Assembly (NCBI RefSeq): GCF_030700245.1
Contig: NZ_JAUYZI010000020.1
Coordinates: forward strand, 1 to 64,000
DNA: 64,000 bases
Direction: 5' to 3'
From: Methylobacterium amylolyticum
GTDB lineage: Bacteria; Pseudomonadota; Alphaproteobacteria; Rhizobiales; Beijerinckiaceae
Below are positions 43,259 to 52,808 of the stretch, piece by piece. The position numbers were made by a program, and so were the translations under genes. How positions within the stretch are numbered: the stretch's first letter is position 1; each line of letters starts with the position of its first letter. The notes under the pieces were generated by a model. That model saw nothing but the letters and a program-made list of their open reading frames with translations, was not told the DNA's origin and did not search any database.

Positions 43259-43687
43259 TCAGGGCATCTTGTGCAGGACGTCGCCCGCGGACATCGGCAT
43301 CATGTTCTTGTTCAGGTGGTGCATCACCCACACCGTGCCCGAGAGCATGATCACCACCAGCGTGACGGTGAAGATCAGCGCCATGAAGGTCCAGCCGCCC
43401 TCGGACTTGGTGTTCATGTGCAGGAAATAGACGACGTGCACCACCATCTGCACGCCGCCGAGCGCCAGCACGACGAGGGTGGTGACGAGGCTGTTGTCGA
43501 GCACGTTGCCCATCACCAGCCAGAACGGGATCACCGTCAGGATCACCGACAGGACGAAGCCGGTCATGTAGCTCTTGAACGAGCCGTGGCCGCCCTCGTT
43601 GTGGGCGTCGTGCGCGTCCTGGCCATGCGCATGCTGGCCGTGCGCGTGTTGGATTTGCGCGTCGGCGTGGGCGGCGGGCGAGCTCAT
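43259..43687 (-). CDS. cyoD: Cytochrome bo3 quinol oxidase subunit IV
   Basis: A 142-residue small subunit with three membrane helices: SYMTGFVLSVILTVIPFWLV, TLVVLALGGVQMVVHVVYFL and TFMALIFTVTLVVIMLSGTV. These match CyoD, which assists assembly of subunit I. The N terminus has an unusual His/Ala/Gln-rich stretch (HAHGQHAHGQDAHDAHNEGG) that could bind metal. Its ATG overlaps the cyoC stop (ATGA). Confidence 0.93.
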   Translation of the reverse strand: MSSPAAHADAQIQHAHGQHAHGQDAHDAHNEGGHGSFKSYMTGFVLSVILTVIPFWLVMGNVLDNSLVTTLVVLALGGVQMVVHVVYFLHMNTKSEGGWTFMALIFTVTLVVIMLSGTVWVMHHLNKNMMPMSAGDVLHKMP

Positions 43688-44316
43688 TCGAGCACTCCAA
43701 TCAGGTAGACGACCGTGAACACGCCGATCCAGACCAGATCGAGGAAGTGCCAGAACATCGACAGGCACATCAGCCGCCGCTTGTTGGCGACGACGAGACC
43801 GTACTTGTGGACCTGGACCATCAGCGTGACCAGCCAGAGGATGCCGAACGAGACGTGCAGCCCGTGGGTGGAGACGAGGGTGTAGAACGACGACAGGAAG
43901 GCGCTGCGCCAGGGCGGCGCGCCCTCGTGGAACAGGTGGACGAACTCGCGGATCTCCAGGGCGACGAAGGCGACGCCGAACAGGCCGGTGATCGCCAGCC
44001 AGATCTGGGTCTTGCGCTGGTCGTCCCGGTCCATCTCCAGCATCGCGAAGCCGTAGGTGATGGAGGAGAACAAGAGCATCGCGGTGTTCAACGCGATGGC
44101 GGGCAGCTCGAACAGGTCCTTCGGGGAGGGGCCGGCCGCGTAGCTGCGGCCGAGCACCCCGTAGGTCGCGAACAGGGTCGCGAAGATGAGGCAGTCGCTC
44201 ATCAGGTAGAGCCAGAACCCGAGCATGGTCGAGCCCTCGGAGTGATGGCCCTCCTCGTCGGTCACGTAGAAGACCGGCGCCGCGGCGCCGGGGGGAGCGG
44301 TCTCGCCGTGCATCAT
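43684..44316 (-). CDS. cyoC: Cytochrome bo3 quinol oxidase subunit III
   Basis: A 210-residue membrane protein with five helices. LGFWLYLMSDCLIFATLFAT opens the family, followed by FVALEIREFVHLFHEG and STHGLHVSFGILWLVTLMVQ. It lacks the first two helices of aa3-type subunit III, which is normal for CyoC. The gene starts 4 bp after the cyoB stop and overlaps cyoD. Confidence 0.95.
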   Translation of the reverse strand: MMHGETAPPGAAAPVFYVTDEEGHHSEGSTMLGFWLYLMSDCLIFATLFATYGVLGRSYAAGPSPKDLFELPAIALNTAMLLFSSITYGFAMLEMDRDDQRKTQIWLAITGLFGVAFVALEIREFVHLFHEGAPPWRSAFLSSFYTLVSTHGLHVSFGILWLVTLMVQVHKYGLVVANKRRLMCLSMFWHFLDLVWIGVFTVVYLIGVLE

Positions 44317-44320
44317 CGGA

Positions 44321-46321
44321 TCAGGCCATCTCCAGGACGCGGGACCGCTGCCCCTCGGTCCGCGAGACCTCGTCGGCGGGGATGTAGAACTCGCGGTCGT
44401 AGTTGAACGTGTGGTGGATCGCGACGACGAGGATCGCGGCGAACGACACGGCCGCCAGCCACCAGACGTACCAGACCATGGCGAAGCCGAACACGAAGCT
44501 CAGGCCGGCCAGGATCGCGCCGGTGGCGGTGTTCTTGGGCATGTGGATCGGCCGGTAGCCGGTCAGCGGCCGGCTGTAGCCGCGGTTCTTCATGTCCCAC
44601 CACGCGTCGGAATCGTGGACCACGGGCGTGAAGGCGAAGTTGTAGTCCGGGGGCGGCGACGAGGTCGACCATTCCAGGGTCCGGCCGCCCCACGGGTCGC
44701 CGGTGAGGTCGCGGAGCTGCTCGCGGCGGCGGATCGAGACCACGAACATGATGATCTGGGCGGCGATGCCGAGCGCGATCAGCCCGGCGCCGAGCGCCGC
44801 GATCACGAACCAGATCTGGAGCGACGGGTCGTCGAAGTGCTGCATGCGGCGGGTCACGCCCATCAGGCCGAGCACGTAGAGCGGCATGAAGGCGACGTAG
44901 AACCCGCTCACCCAGAAGCACAGGGCCACCTTGCCCCAGAACTCGTCGAGCTTGAACCCGAAGGCCTTGGGGAACCAGAAGGTCACGCCGGCGAACATGC
45001 CGAACAGCACGCCGCCGATGATGACGTTGTGGAAGTGCGCGATCAGGAACAGGGAGTTGTGCAGCACGAAGTCGGCCGGGGGCACGGCGAGCAGCACGCC
45101 GGTCATGCCGCCGATCACGAAGGTGACGATGAACGCCACGGTCCACAGCATCGGCACGTCGAACCGGATCCGCCCACGGTACATCGTGAACATCCAGTTG
45201 AAGATCTTCGCCCCCGTCGGGATCGAGATGATCATCGTCGTGATCCCGAAGAACGAGTTCACGTCGGCGCCCGAGCCCATGGTGAAGAAGTGGTGCAGCC
45301 ACACGAGGTAGGCGAGGATGGTGATCACCACCAGCGCGTAGACCATCGAGGTGTAGCCGAACAGGCGCTTGCCGCAGAAGGTCGAGGTGATCTCCGAGAA
45401 CACGCCGAAGGCGGGCAGGATGAGGATGTAGACTTCCGGATGACCCCAGATCCAGATGAGGTTGAAGTACAACATCGCGTTGCCGCCGAGGTCGTTGGTG
45501 AAGAAGTGCATGCCGAGGTAGCGGTCGAGCGACAGCAGCACGAGGACGGCGGTGAGGATCGGGAACGCGGCGACGATCAGGATGTTGGTGCACAGCGACG
45601 ACCAGACGAAGATCGGCAGCTTCATCATGGTCATGCCCGGCGCGCGCATCTTCACGATGGTCGCGACGAGGTTGATGCCCGACAGCGTCGTGCCGATGCC
45701 GGCGATCTGGAGCGCCCAGATGTAGTAGTCCACGCCGACGCCGGGGCTCATGTCGGCCCCCGAGAGCGGCGGGTAGGCGAGCCAGGTGGCGCGGGAGAAC
45801 TCGCCGACGAACAGGGACACCATCACGAGGATGCCGCCGGCCACCGTCATCCACAGGCTGAAGTTGTTGAGGAACGGGAAGGCGACGTCGCGGGCGCCGA
45901 TCTGCAGCGGCACCGCGTAGTTCATCAGCCCGGTGACGAACGGCATCGCAACGAAGAAGATCATGATCATCCCGTGGGCGGTGAAGATCTGATCGTAGTG
46001 GTGCGGCGGCAGGTAGCCCTGCTCGGAGCCGAAGGAGATCGCCTGCTGCGAGCGCATCATGATCGCGTCGGCGAAGCCGCGCAGCAGCATGATCGACGCG
46101 AAGACGCAGTACATGATGCCGATCTTCTTGTGGTCGATCGACGTGACCCAGTCACGCCACAGCGGACCCCAGAACCGGTAGTAGGTGATCAGCGCGAGCA
46201 CGGCGACGCCCATCACCGCCACGCCCGCGAACGTCCCGATCAGGATCGGCTCGTGGTAGGGGATCTGCTCGATCGTGAAGCGGCCGAAGATGAGCTGCTG
46301 CAGATTGATGTTGTCGAACAT
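44321..46321 (-). CDS. cyoB: Cytochrome bo3 quinol oxidase subunit I
   Basis: A 666-residue heme-copper oxidase catalytic subunit with fifteen predicted helices. [17 protein letters not shown] carries the CuB His and its cross-linked Tyr, HHFFTMG the two further CuB histidines, and [11 protein letters not shown] the heme ligands. [15 protein letters not shown] holds the low-spin heme His. The long N- and C-terminal extensions distinguish CyoB from aa3-type subunit I. It oxidises ubiquinol, reduces oxygen to water and pumps protons. The cyoA gene lies 159 bp upstream, a longer gap than usual within this operon. Confidence 0.97.
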   Translation of the reverse strand: MFDNINLQQLIFGRFTIEQIPYHEPILIGTFAGVAVMGVAVLALITYYRFWGPLWRDWVTSIDHKKIGIMYCVFASIMLLRGFADAIMMRSQQAISFGSEQGYLPPHHYDQIFTAHGMIMIFFVAMPFVTGLMNYAVPLQIGARDVAFPFLNNFSLWMTVAGGILVMVSLFVGEFSRATWLAYPPLSGADMSPGVGVDYYIWALQIAGIGTTLSGINLVATIVKMRAPGMTMMKLPIFVWSSLCTNILIVAAFPILTAVLVLLSLDRYLGMHFFTNDLGGNAMLYFNLIWIWGHPEVYILILPAFGVFSEITSTFCGKRLFGYTSMVYALVVITILAYLVWLHHFFTMGSGADVNSFFGITTMIISIPTGAKIFNWMFTMYRGRIRFDVPMLWTVAFIVTFVIGGMTGVLLAVPPADFVLHNSLFLIAHFHNVIIGGVLFGMFAGVTFWFPKAFGFKLDEFWGKVALCFWVSGFYVAFMPLYVLGLMGVTRRMQHFDDPSLQIWFVIAALGAGLIALGIAAQIIMFVVSIRRREQLRDLTGDPWGGRTLEWSTSSPPPDYNFAFTPVVHDSDAWWDMKNRGYSRPLTGYRPIHMPKNTATGAILAGLSFVFGFAMVWYVWWLAAVSFAAILVVAIHHTFNYDREFYIPADEVSRTEGQRSRVLEMA

Positions 46322-46480
46322 GGGATCGGCCCGTTCAATGCGTCCGCTGGCGACCGCCGCGTCTGATGTCCGTCACGTCTTCGAGCCGTGCCCGGCCCGG
46401 TCGGGCCGGCGGCTCCCCTCACCCGGCGGGCCGCGCCGCGGCGCGACCGCCCCATCCGAGGGGCCCCGGGCGTCGTCCCC

Positions 46481-47680
46481 TCACTCGTTCAACTGCTTCG
46501 GCGCGATCTGATCGGGCCGGTCCTGGCCGACCGGCTGCTCGCCGGAACCGCGGGAGTCGGGGTTGCCCATGTCGGGGCGCGGCTGCATGCCCTGCGGCTG
46601 GGTCTGGCTGTGCGGCGGGCTGCCCGAGGCCGGGGCGGTGGCGCCCGGGGGCTCGTTGCCCTGCGCGGCGAGCGCCTTGTCGTAGCGCAACCGCTCGTAG
46701 TTCGCCTCGGCCTCGGCGCCGGTGGCGCCGCCCTGCGCGTCGATGCGCATCATCTCGCTCATGCACATCTGGCCCGGGAACGGGCACAGGTCGAGGATGC
46801 GGCGGTAGAGCCCGTCGGCGTAGGACTTGTAGAGCCGCGCCGGCTCCGCCTCGCTCGGACGGGCGAGTTCGGTGTAGGTGTCCTGCGAGAGGTCCTTGCC
46901 CTCGGCCTTGGCCTTGGCGACCCACGCGTCGAAATCCGCGTTCGACAGGCCGCGGAAGGCGAAGAACATGTTCGAGAAGCCCGCGCCGCTGTAGTGCGCC
47001 GAGCGGCCCTCGTAGTCGCCCGCCTTGTTGATCACCGCGTGGAGCTTCGTCTCCATGCCCGGCATCGCGTAGATCATGCCCGCGAGCGTCGGGATGTAGA
47101 ACGTGTTCATCACGTTGGTGGCGGTGATCTTGAAGGTGATCGGCCGGTCGACCGGCGCGGCGAGTTCGTTGACGGTGGCCACTCCGTATTGTGGGTAGAG
47201 GAACAGCCACTTCCAATCCATCGCGACAACTTCGACCTGCAACGGCTCGACGCCGGCGGGCAGCGCGCGCTTGGCGTCGATCCGGGTCAGCGGCCGGAAC
47301 GGGTCGAGGGTGTGGGTGCTGATCCAGGTGAGCGCCCCGAGCGCGATGATGATCATCAGCGGCGCCGTCCAGATCAGCACCTCGAGCTGGGTCGAGTGGT
47401 GCCAGTCGGGATCGTAGACCGCCTTCTCGTTGCTCGCGCGGAAGTGCCACGCGAAGAACAGGGTGCAGGCGATCACCGGCACGATGATCAGCAGCATCAG
47501 GCCGGTGGAGGCCAGCACGAGGTTGCGCTGCTGCTCGGCGACGTAGCCCATCGGCTGCATCACCACGAGGTTGCAGCCCCCGAGCAGCGCCAGCAGCGGC
47601 AGGGCGAGGAAGGGCAGAGCGCGCGCGCGGCGGGCCCGGGGGCGGGCGCCGCTGTCGTGTCGGGGGGCCGGATCAGTCAC
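46481..47680 (-). CDS. cyoA: Cytochrome bo3 quinol oxidase subunit II
   Basis: A 399-residue lipoprotein (lipobox ALLGGC near 36) with two membrane helices (about 57-80 and 105-125) and a periplasmic cupredoxin domain (MDWKWLFLYPQYGVATVNEL, FYIPTLAGMIYAMPGM, SAHYSGAGFSNMFFAFRG). The CuA ligand cysteines of cytochrome c oxidases are absent, so it is a quinol oxidase subunit. The C-terminal tail (about 330-399) is an extra Gln/Pro-rich extension. The GTG at 47680 is used. Confidence 0.95.
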   Translation of the reverse strand: MTDPAPRHDSGARPRARRARALPFLALPLLALLGGCNLVVMQPMGYVAEQQRNLVLASTGLMLLIIVPVIACTLFFAWHFRASNEKAVYDPDWHHSTQLEVLIWTAPLMIIIALGALTWISTHTLDPFRPLTRIDAKRALPAGVEPLQVEVVAMDWKWLFLYPQYGVATVNELAAPVDRPITFKITATNVMNTFYIPTLAGMIYAMPGMETKLHAVINKAGDYEGRSAHYSGAGFSNMFFAFRGLSNADFDAWVAKAKAEGKDLSQDTYTELARPSEAEPARLYKSYADGLYRRILDLCPFPGQMCMSEMMRIDAQGGATGAEAEANYERLRYDKALAAQGNEPPGATAPASGSPPHSQTQPQGMQPRPDMGNPDSRGSGEQPVGQDRPDQIAPKQLNE

Positions 47681-47773
47681 CGCGATCGTCTCGTCATCCC
47701 GCGCCGCGCGGAGGCGGCGCCGTTGTCGGGGGCCGGGGAGGGCGGCGCGAGCGCGCCGCAGGACGGGGAGCGC

Positions 47774-49111
47774 CTACATCTGCCGCATCTCGGAGCGATC
47801 GATGAACAGGGCCGCCAGGGAGCAGACCGCGCCGGAGAGCAGGTAGACGCCCACCATCGCCAGCCCGTAATCCTGCGACAGGTACAGGGCTACCAGCGGC
47901 GCGAAGCCGGCGCCGATCAGCCACGCGAAGTCGGAGGTGAGCGCCGCGCCGGTGTAGCGGTAGCGGTTGCCGAGCCGGGCGGTCACCGCGCCGGAGGCCT
48001 GGCCGTAGGCGAGGCCCAGCAGCATGAAGCCGGTGGTGACGTAGATCGTCTGGCCGATGGCGCTCTCGCCGAACAGCAGCGGCGCGATGATCGAGCCGAT
48101 GGCGAACAGGCCGATCAGGCTCGCGCTCATGATCAGGGCGTTGCGCCGGCCGATCTGGTCGGCGATCAGCCCGGAGGCCGCCACCGCGCCCGCGCAGATG
48201 ATCGCCCCGGAGAACTGCACCATCAGGAACTCGCCGGGCGAGCGGTCGGTGTTGTTCAGCGCCAGCCACGCGATCGGGAAGATCGTCACGAGGTGGAACA
48301 GGGCGAAGGCGGCCAGCGGCACGAAGGCGCCGAGCACGACCTCCCGGGTGTGGTGCCGGAACAGCTCCAGCACCGGCACCGGCTTCAGCCGGTCGAGGTC
48401 CATCATCCGGGCGAACTCGTCGGTGGCCACGAGGCGCAGCCGGGCGAACAGGGCGACCACGTTGATGGTGAAGGCGCAGTAGAACGGGAAGCGCCAGCCC
48501 CAGTCGATGAAGTCCTCCGGCGACAGGTTGACGATGAAGAACGAGAACAGGGCGCTGGCCACCATGAAGCCGATCGGCGCGCCGAGCTGCGGGATCATCG
48601 CGTACCAGCCGCGCCGCTCCCGGGGGGCGTTCATGGCGAGCAGGGAGGCGAGCCCGTCCCAGGCGCCGCCGAGCGCCAGACCCTGGAGGATGCGCAGGAT
48701 CGCCAGCAGGTAGACCGCGCTGATGCCGATCGTCTCGTAGCGCGGCAGGAAGCTGACCGCCGCGGTGGAGCCGCCGAGCAGGAACAGGGCGGCGGTGAGC
48801 TTGACGCCGCGGCCGTGCCGCCGGTCGATCGCCATGAACAGGGCCGTGCCGAACGGCCGCGCGACGAAGGCCAGCGCGAAGATCGAGAAGGCGTAGAGGG
48901 TGCCCTTGAGCGGATCGACGAACGGGAAGAACACCTTCGGGAAGACCAGCACCGAGGCGATGCCGAACACGAAGAAGTCGAAGTATTCGGACGCGCGCCC
49001 GATGACCACGCCGATGGCGATCTCGCTCGGCGCGACCTTGTGGTCGCCCATGGCGCGCTGGGCGTCGCGCTCGAGCCCGGTGCTCGATGCCGTGGAGGTG
49101 TTGGAACTCAT
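47774..49111 (-). CDS. MHS-family MFS transporter
   Basis: A 445-residue transporter of the metabolite:proton symporter family with twelve helices. IGVVIGRASEYFDFFVFGIA and ARPFGTALFMAIDRRHGR are the family's first-loop blocks, and LRILQGLALGGAWDGLASLL the helix-four motif. Members import small organic acids such as alpha-ketoglutarate or shikimate. It lies 93 bp upstream of cyoA on the same strand and may be co-transcribed with the oxidase, but the substrate is not indicated. Confidence 0.88.
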   Translation of the reverse strand: MSSNTSTASSTGLERDAQRAMGDHKVAPSEIAIGVVIGRASEYFDFFVFGIASVLVFPKVFFPFVDPLKGTLYAFSIFALAFVARPFGTALFMAIDRRHGRGVKLTAALFLLGGSTAAVSFLPRYETIGISAVYLLAILRILQGLALGGAWDGLASLLAMNAPRERRGWYAMIPQLGAPIGFMVASALFSFFIVNLSPEDFIDWGWRFPFYCAFTINVVALFARLRLVATDEFARMMDLDRLKPVPVLELFRHHTREVVLGAFVPLAAFALFHLVTIFPIAWLALNNTDRSPGEFLMVQFSGAIICAGAVAASGLIADQIGRRNALIMSASLIGLFAIGSIIAPLLFGESAIGQTIYVTTGFMLLGLAYGQASGAVTARLGNRYRYTGAALTSDFAWLIGAGFAPLVALYLSQDYGLAMVGVYLLSGAVCSLAALFIDRSEMRQM

Positions 49112-49359
49112 CGTCCGCTGCCGTCCTCGTCGCCCGCGCGGCAGGCCCTGGCCGCACCCCTGACAGTCGCCGCGTCATGCTGCATGCGCAGGCGTACCGC
49201 AACCTTCGCCCGACGCAAGCGGGCCGTGCGCGACGCGGTGACACTGGGCGGCGCGCGTCGCCCGCGACGATCTGTCGACACGTTTCGGGGCCTGCGCCCG
49301 TCGAGGGGGAGACGGGTCAGGAAAAGGGCCGCGACGAAGCCAGACCTCGCGGGCGCGGA

Positions 49360-49377
49360 CCGGCCCGATAGGGCCGG
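49360..49377 (-). terminator. Possible terminator hairpin after the glycosyltransferase gene
   Basis: CCGGCCC (49360-49366), GATA, GGGCCGG (49371-49377) is a perfect 7-bp stem with a 4-base loop, starting 10 bp after the stop codon at 49387. There is no T-run after it in the direction of transcription, so this may be only a transcript-end hairpin. Confidence 0.35.
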
Positions 49378-49386
49378 ATCGCGCGT

Positions 49387-51537
49387 TCAAACCCTGTAAT
49401 GGGCCGAATTCCGTGACAGATTGATGTTGTAGTACGGGTCGGCGCGCAGTTGCGGCCCCCAGCGGTCGAGCATGGTCAGCACCTCGCCCTCGAAGCGCTT
49501 CTTCTTCTCGGGGGTGTCCTCGGCACCGCGGCTCTTCGACTCGTGGTGGGTGAGCCGGGCGAACGGCGTCCAGACGATGCGGTAGCCCGCCGTGCGGATC
49601 TTCAGGCACAGGTCGATGTCGTTGAAGGCGACCTTCAGCGCCTTCGCGTCGAAGCCGCCGATCTCGGCGAACACCGCCGCGCGGGTGGCGAGGCAGGCGC
49701 CGGTCACCGCCGAGACCTCGTGGGCGAGCGTCATCCGGCAGAAGTAGCCGGGCTCGGCGTCGGGCACGCCGAGATGGCTGTGGCCGGCGACCCCGCCGAT
49801 GCCGAGCACCACGCCGCCGTGCTGGATCGTCCCGTCCGGGTAGAGCAGCTTGGCGCCCACCGCGCCGATCTCCGGGCGCACGGCGTGGCGCACCATCTCC
49901 GTGAGCCAGTCCGGCTCCAGCACCTCGATGTCGTTGTTGAGGAACAGGAGCACCGCGCCGGTGGCGGCGGCCGCCCCCCGGTTCGACAGGTCGGAGAAGT
50001 TGAACGGCCCGGGCACGGCCACCACCCGCACCCGGGGGTCGTCCCGGTAGCGGCTGAACAGGGCCGCGGTCTCGGGCTCGCGGCTGTCGTTGTCGAGGAT
50101 CACCACCTCGATGTCGGGGTAGTCGGTCTTCTTCGTCAGCAGGCCGTCGAGGGTCACGGCCAGGAGTTCGGCCCGGTCGCGGGTGGGGATGATCACCGAG
50201 ACCCGCGGCGGCGGCGCGGGCAGGGGCCGCACGAGGCGGTTGAAGCCGTGGGGCCCGCGCTCCGCCCGCCCGCCCCAGGGGGCGACGACCTCCTCCAGCG
50301 CCCGCAGGCGCGCCGCCTCGGCCCGGGCGAGCGCCCGGTCGGAGAAGGTGCCGGAGCCGCCCGCCGCCCGCCAGTGGTAGAGCACCAGGGGGATGTGGCG
50401 GACCCGGGCCGGGTCCAGGCCGTCGGTGAGCCGCAGCAGCAGGTCGTGGTCCTGGCTGCCCTCGAAGCCCGGCCGCAGGCCGCCGACCGCCCGCAGCGCG
50501 TCGGTGCGCGCGGCGGTGAGGTGGTTGATGTAGTTCTGCCCGTAGAGCAGCTCGCGGTCGAAGTCCGGCTTGAAGTGCGGCTCGAACCGGCGCCCGCGCC
50601 CGTCGATCTTGTCCTCGTCGCTGTAGATCAGCACGAGCTCGGGGTCGGCGCGCACGGCGCGCGCGACCTCGTAGAGGGCGTCCTCGGGCAGGGCATCGTC
50701 GTGGTCCATGAAGACGCACCAGGGCCCGCGCGCCGCGTCGAGCGCGTCGTTGGTGGCGCGGGCGATGTGGCCGTTCTCGGCCCGGGTCAGCACCCGCACC
50801 CGGGGATCCTCCGCGGCGGCGCGGGCGAGGATCCGCCGCACCCGCGGGTCGGTCGAGGCGTCGTCGACGGCGCACAGCTCCCAGTGCGGGTAGAGCTGGG
50901 CCTTGAGGGAGGCGAGCGCCGCCCGCAGCACCCGCGGCGCGGGATCGTGGACCGGCATCAGCACCGAGACCAGCGGCGGCCCGGGCCACGCGGCGATCTC
51001 GGCGCGGATCGCCGCCAGCTCCGGCCCGCGCCGGGCGCGGGTGCGGGTCCAGCGCTCGTAGCCCGACTCCCGGCGGTGGCGCAGGGCCCGGTCGAGGAAG
51101 CCGCGGGCGCGGACCCGCTTGCCGAGCGCCCGCCAGTAGAGGGCGGTGAGCGCGATGCCCGGCTCGCGCAGCAGGGCGCGCAAGGCGAGGCGCGGCCGGG
51201 CGAGGCGGCGCACCGCGATCCGGCGCAGGGTCGCGGGCGCCCGGCCGGCGAGCGTGGCGACGCGCAGCTCGGCCACGTCCCCGGGCAGCCGCCCGGTCCA
51301 GGCGAAGGCGCCGCCGCCCAGCGTCTCCTCCGGCAGGGGCGGCCCGGGCCGGCCGTCGGCGCCGACGAGGCTGAGCGACAGGCCGGCCTCGCGCGCGGCC
51401 GGGTCGTCGGCGAGCGCCACCTCGATCCAGGCGCCGCCGAGGCCGGAGAGGTCGAGGCGCAGGCCGTCCGCCCCCGCGCGCAGGGTGAGAGGGCGGCGGG
51501 GACCCGCCCCGACCAGGAAGGCCGCGGGACCCGACAT
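49387..51537 (-). CDS. Tandem GT2 glycosyltransferase (rhamnan/O-antigen type)
   Basis: A 716-residue cytoplasmic or membrane-associated glycosyltransferase. About 170 N-terminal residues form a beta-rich region like those before dual GT2 enzymes. The first GT-A domain (about 178-400) has PLVSVLMPVHDPAP, VDDASTD and MDHDDALPEDALYEVA with YSDEDKIDG; the second (about 430-690) has RVSVIIPTRDRAELL, ILDNDSREPETAALF and FLNNDIEVLEPDWL. Both nucleotide-sugar DxD sites look intact, so both domains may act. The ATG at 51537 was chosen since earlier frame is Arg-rich. No other polysaccharide genes are nearby. Confidence 0.88.
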   Translation of the reverse strand: MSGPAAFLVGAGPRRPLTLRAGADGLRLDLSGLGGAWIEVALADDPAAREAGLSLSLVGADGRPGPPLPEETLGGGAFAWTGRLPGDVAELRVATLAGRAPATLRRIAVRRLARPRLALRALLREPGIALTALYWRALGKRVRARGFLDRALRHRRESGYERWTRTRARRGPELAAIRAEIAAWPGPPLVSVLMPVHDPAPRVLRAALASLKAQLYPHWELCAVDDASTDPRVRRILARAAAEDPRVRVLTRAENGHIARATNDALDAARGPWCVFMDHDDALPEDALYEVARAVRADPELVLIYSDEDKIDGRGRRFEPHFKPDFDRELLYGQNYINHLTAARTDALRAVGGLRPGFEGSQDHDLLLRLTDGLDPARVRHIPLVLYHWRAAGGSGTFSDRALARAEAARLRALEEVVAPWGGRAERGPHGFNRLVRPLPAPPPRVSVIIPTRDRAELLAVTLDGLLTKKTDYPDIEVVILDNDSREPETAALFSRYRDDPRVRVVAVPGPFNFSDLSNRGAAAATGAVLLFLNNDIEVLEPDWLTEMVRHAVRPEIGAVGAKLLYPDGTIQHGGVVLGIGGVAGHSHLGVPDAEPGYFCRMTLAHEVSAVTGACLATRAAVFAEIGGFDAKALKVAFNDIDLCLKIRTAGYRIVWTPFARLTHHESKSRGAEDTPEKKKRFEGEVLTMLDRWGPQLRADPYYNINLSRNSAHYRV

Positions 51538-51671
51538 CTCAGGCGGCCCCGCGAGGGGCTGGACGCGCGACCGCACGGGCGGCCTCGATCGTCTGCGGCG
51601 CGGGAGGTGACATGTCGCGATACCTGACAGGGAAGGGGCGGCCGCGGCCCATAGCGCATTTTCCCCGGCGC

Positions 51672-51709
51672 ATGCACCGCCGCCGCACCGATGCACCGCC
51701 GCCGCACCG
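51672..51709. repeat. 19-bp unit repeated twice in tandem
   Basis: ATGCACCGCCGCCGCACCG occurs at 51672-51690 and again at 51691-51709, then begins a third time (ATGCGG). It lies between the glycosyltransferase start and tRNA-Val. No other gene is seen in this 278-bp gap. Confidence 0.75.
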
Positions 51710-51815
51710 ATGCGGCGCGCCCCGCCCTCGGCGCGCCCGGCCGATTCTCCCGCTTGCGCCCCCCGGCGGCAGCGGCTATAGCCCCGCCGCACCGGAGCCC
51801 GCGCGGTTCCGGCCC

Positions 51816-51890
51816 GGGCGCGTAGCTCAGCGGGAGAGCACTACCTTGACATGGTAGGGGTCACAGGTTCGATCCCTGTCGCGCCCACCA
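51816..51890 (+). tRNA. tRNA-Val (anticodon GAC)
   Basis: 75 bases form a full cloverleaf: acceptor GGGCGCG with CGCGCCC, D-arm GCTCAGCGGGAGAGC, anticodon arm CTACC-TTGACAT-GGTAG, T-arm CAGG/CCTG with TTCGATC loop, and encoded CCA. The anticodon GAC reads valine codons GUC/GUU. A decayed cas3 fragment lies immediately downstream, so this tRNA may be an old integration site. Confidence 0.97.
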
Positions 51891-51944
51891 CGTTCTCAAC
51901 GACTCGGCAGGCGTTGTGACGTGGCCCCACCCGGTGCGGAAGCA

Positions 51945-52355
51945 CTGCGGAAGCAGCGAGATCCAAATCGTCATACTCGCTATCCTCGGCTTCGTACCAC
52001 AGCCGGGTTTCGCGCGGTGTTGTGGTGGAGGTGAGCCATGACGCACGTGACCTGCCACCGCGTAGGCGACGAGTTCGGACATGGGGTGGGAGAACTCGGT
52101 TCCGGCCGCCGCCCGGACAACCTCGCGCGCACCCGCTGTCGCGTGGCCGGCGCGGTCTCGGGCTCCGTCGAGACGAGCCTGGAAAGCTAGGCTGTACTGT
52201 CCGAGATCGTGGGTCAGCCCGGCCAGGAGTGCCGCTCGGCGGGCTCCGAACTTGCCCGCGCGCGACGCAGCCCCGTTGGCCCCGCCGTTGAGGTGATCCG
52301 GCAGGGGTTGCCAGTCGGCGCGGTCCGAGCGGTCGGTCGAGTGGGCATAGAACAT
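51945..52355 (-). pseudogene. cas3: Decayed 5' fragment of cas3 (HD nuclease domain)
   Basis: From ATG 52355 the frame reads MFYAHSTDRSDRADWQPLPD, then FGARRAALLAGLTHDLGQY, SLAFQARLDG and HATAGAREVVRAA up to YAVAGH. This is the pattern of a Cas3 HD domain, which has YAHS, LHDLGKY, DHSTAGA and HHAG in these places. A GGGAG site still precedes the ATG. After about 103 residues the HH motif is lost (AGHVRH) and the homologous-looking continuation (RETRLWYEAEDSEYDDLDLA) is in another frame; the helicase part is absent. No other cas gene and no repeat-spacer array is seen in the window. Confidence 0.72.
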
Positions 52356-52621
52356 CGGGCGACGCTCCCAGTCGACCCAAGGCGGCGCAGAACGCTGAAT
52401 CTACGGCACCGATCGCGGAGCCCGCAGGCAATAGAGTTGCCCAAAACCCAAGGATTCTAACGTCCGGGAAGGGTCAGCATGTACCGTGGTTGGGCCGCGG
52501 CATCACGATCAGGATGACCCGTTCACTCCCCAAAGCCCAAAACAAGGCAGCATACAGCGCTGACTGTGGGAGACACGTCTGTGAGCCAGCTCGGAAAATC
52601 CAGCCCAGTGCTTGAAAGCCC

Positions 52622-52667
52622 TGGCGCGCCCTACGGGAATCGAACCCGTGTTTTCGCCGTGAAAGGG
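52622..52667 (-). other. tRNA-Glu 3' fragment, probable attachment site
   Basis: On the minus strand this reads from the anticodon loop (TTTCAC) through GGCGAAAAC, the T-arm ACGGG-TTCGATT-CCCGT and a terminal CCA. Upstream of the anticodon loop the sequence no longer pairs: the acceptor and D-arm are missing or random. It is therefore a 3' tRNA-Glu remnant of about 46 bp, the classic footprint of a tRNA-targeting integrase, whose gene lies 142 bp away. The intact tRNA-Glu would be at the other end of the element, outside the window. Confidence 0.75.
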
Positions 52668-52808
52668 GTACTAGCCAGACAAACGGGGACGTTCCGGGAC
52701 GTGCCCGGATGTTGCGTTATCAGGCACTTAGTGTGATGGTGTCCGAAGCGGTCCCGGTTTGTTCGCTCACGTATTTTGGGCCAAACTTGGGGTCATTCGA
52801 GGTCGCCG

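Noticed and set aside
44321..47680. The oxidase cluster as an aa3-type cytochrome c oxidase
   Set aside because: Subunit II lacks the CuA cysteines, has a CyoA-type lipobox and the gene order is cyoABCD.
51841..51945. A protein end reading GATGIEPVTPTMSR or ARQGSNL near tRNA-Val
   Set aside because: It is the antisense reading through the tRNA-Val gene, a common source of false proteins. Only the part from 51945 to 52355 has Cas3-like content.
52622..52692. A complete functional tRNA-Glu on the minus strand
   Set aside because: The acceptor and anticodon stems do not pair on the 5' side and the D-arm is degenerate; only the 3' half from the anticodon loop is tRNA-like.
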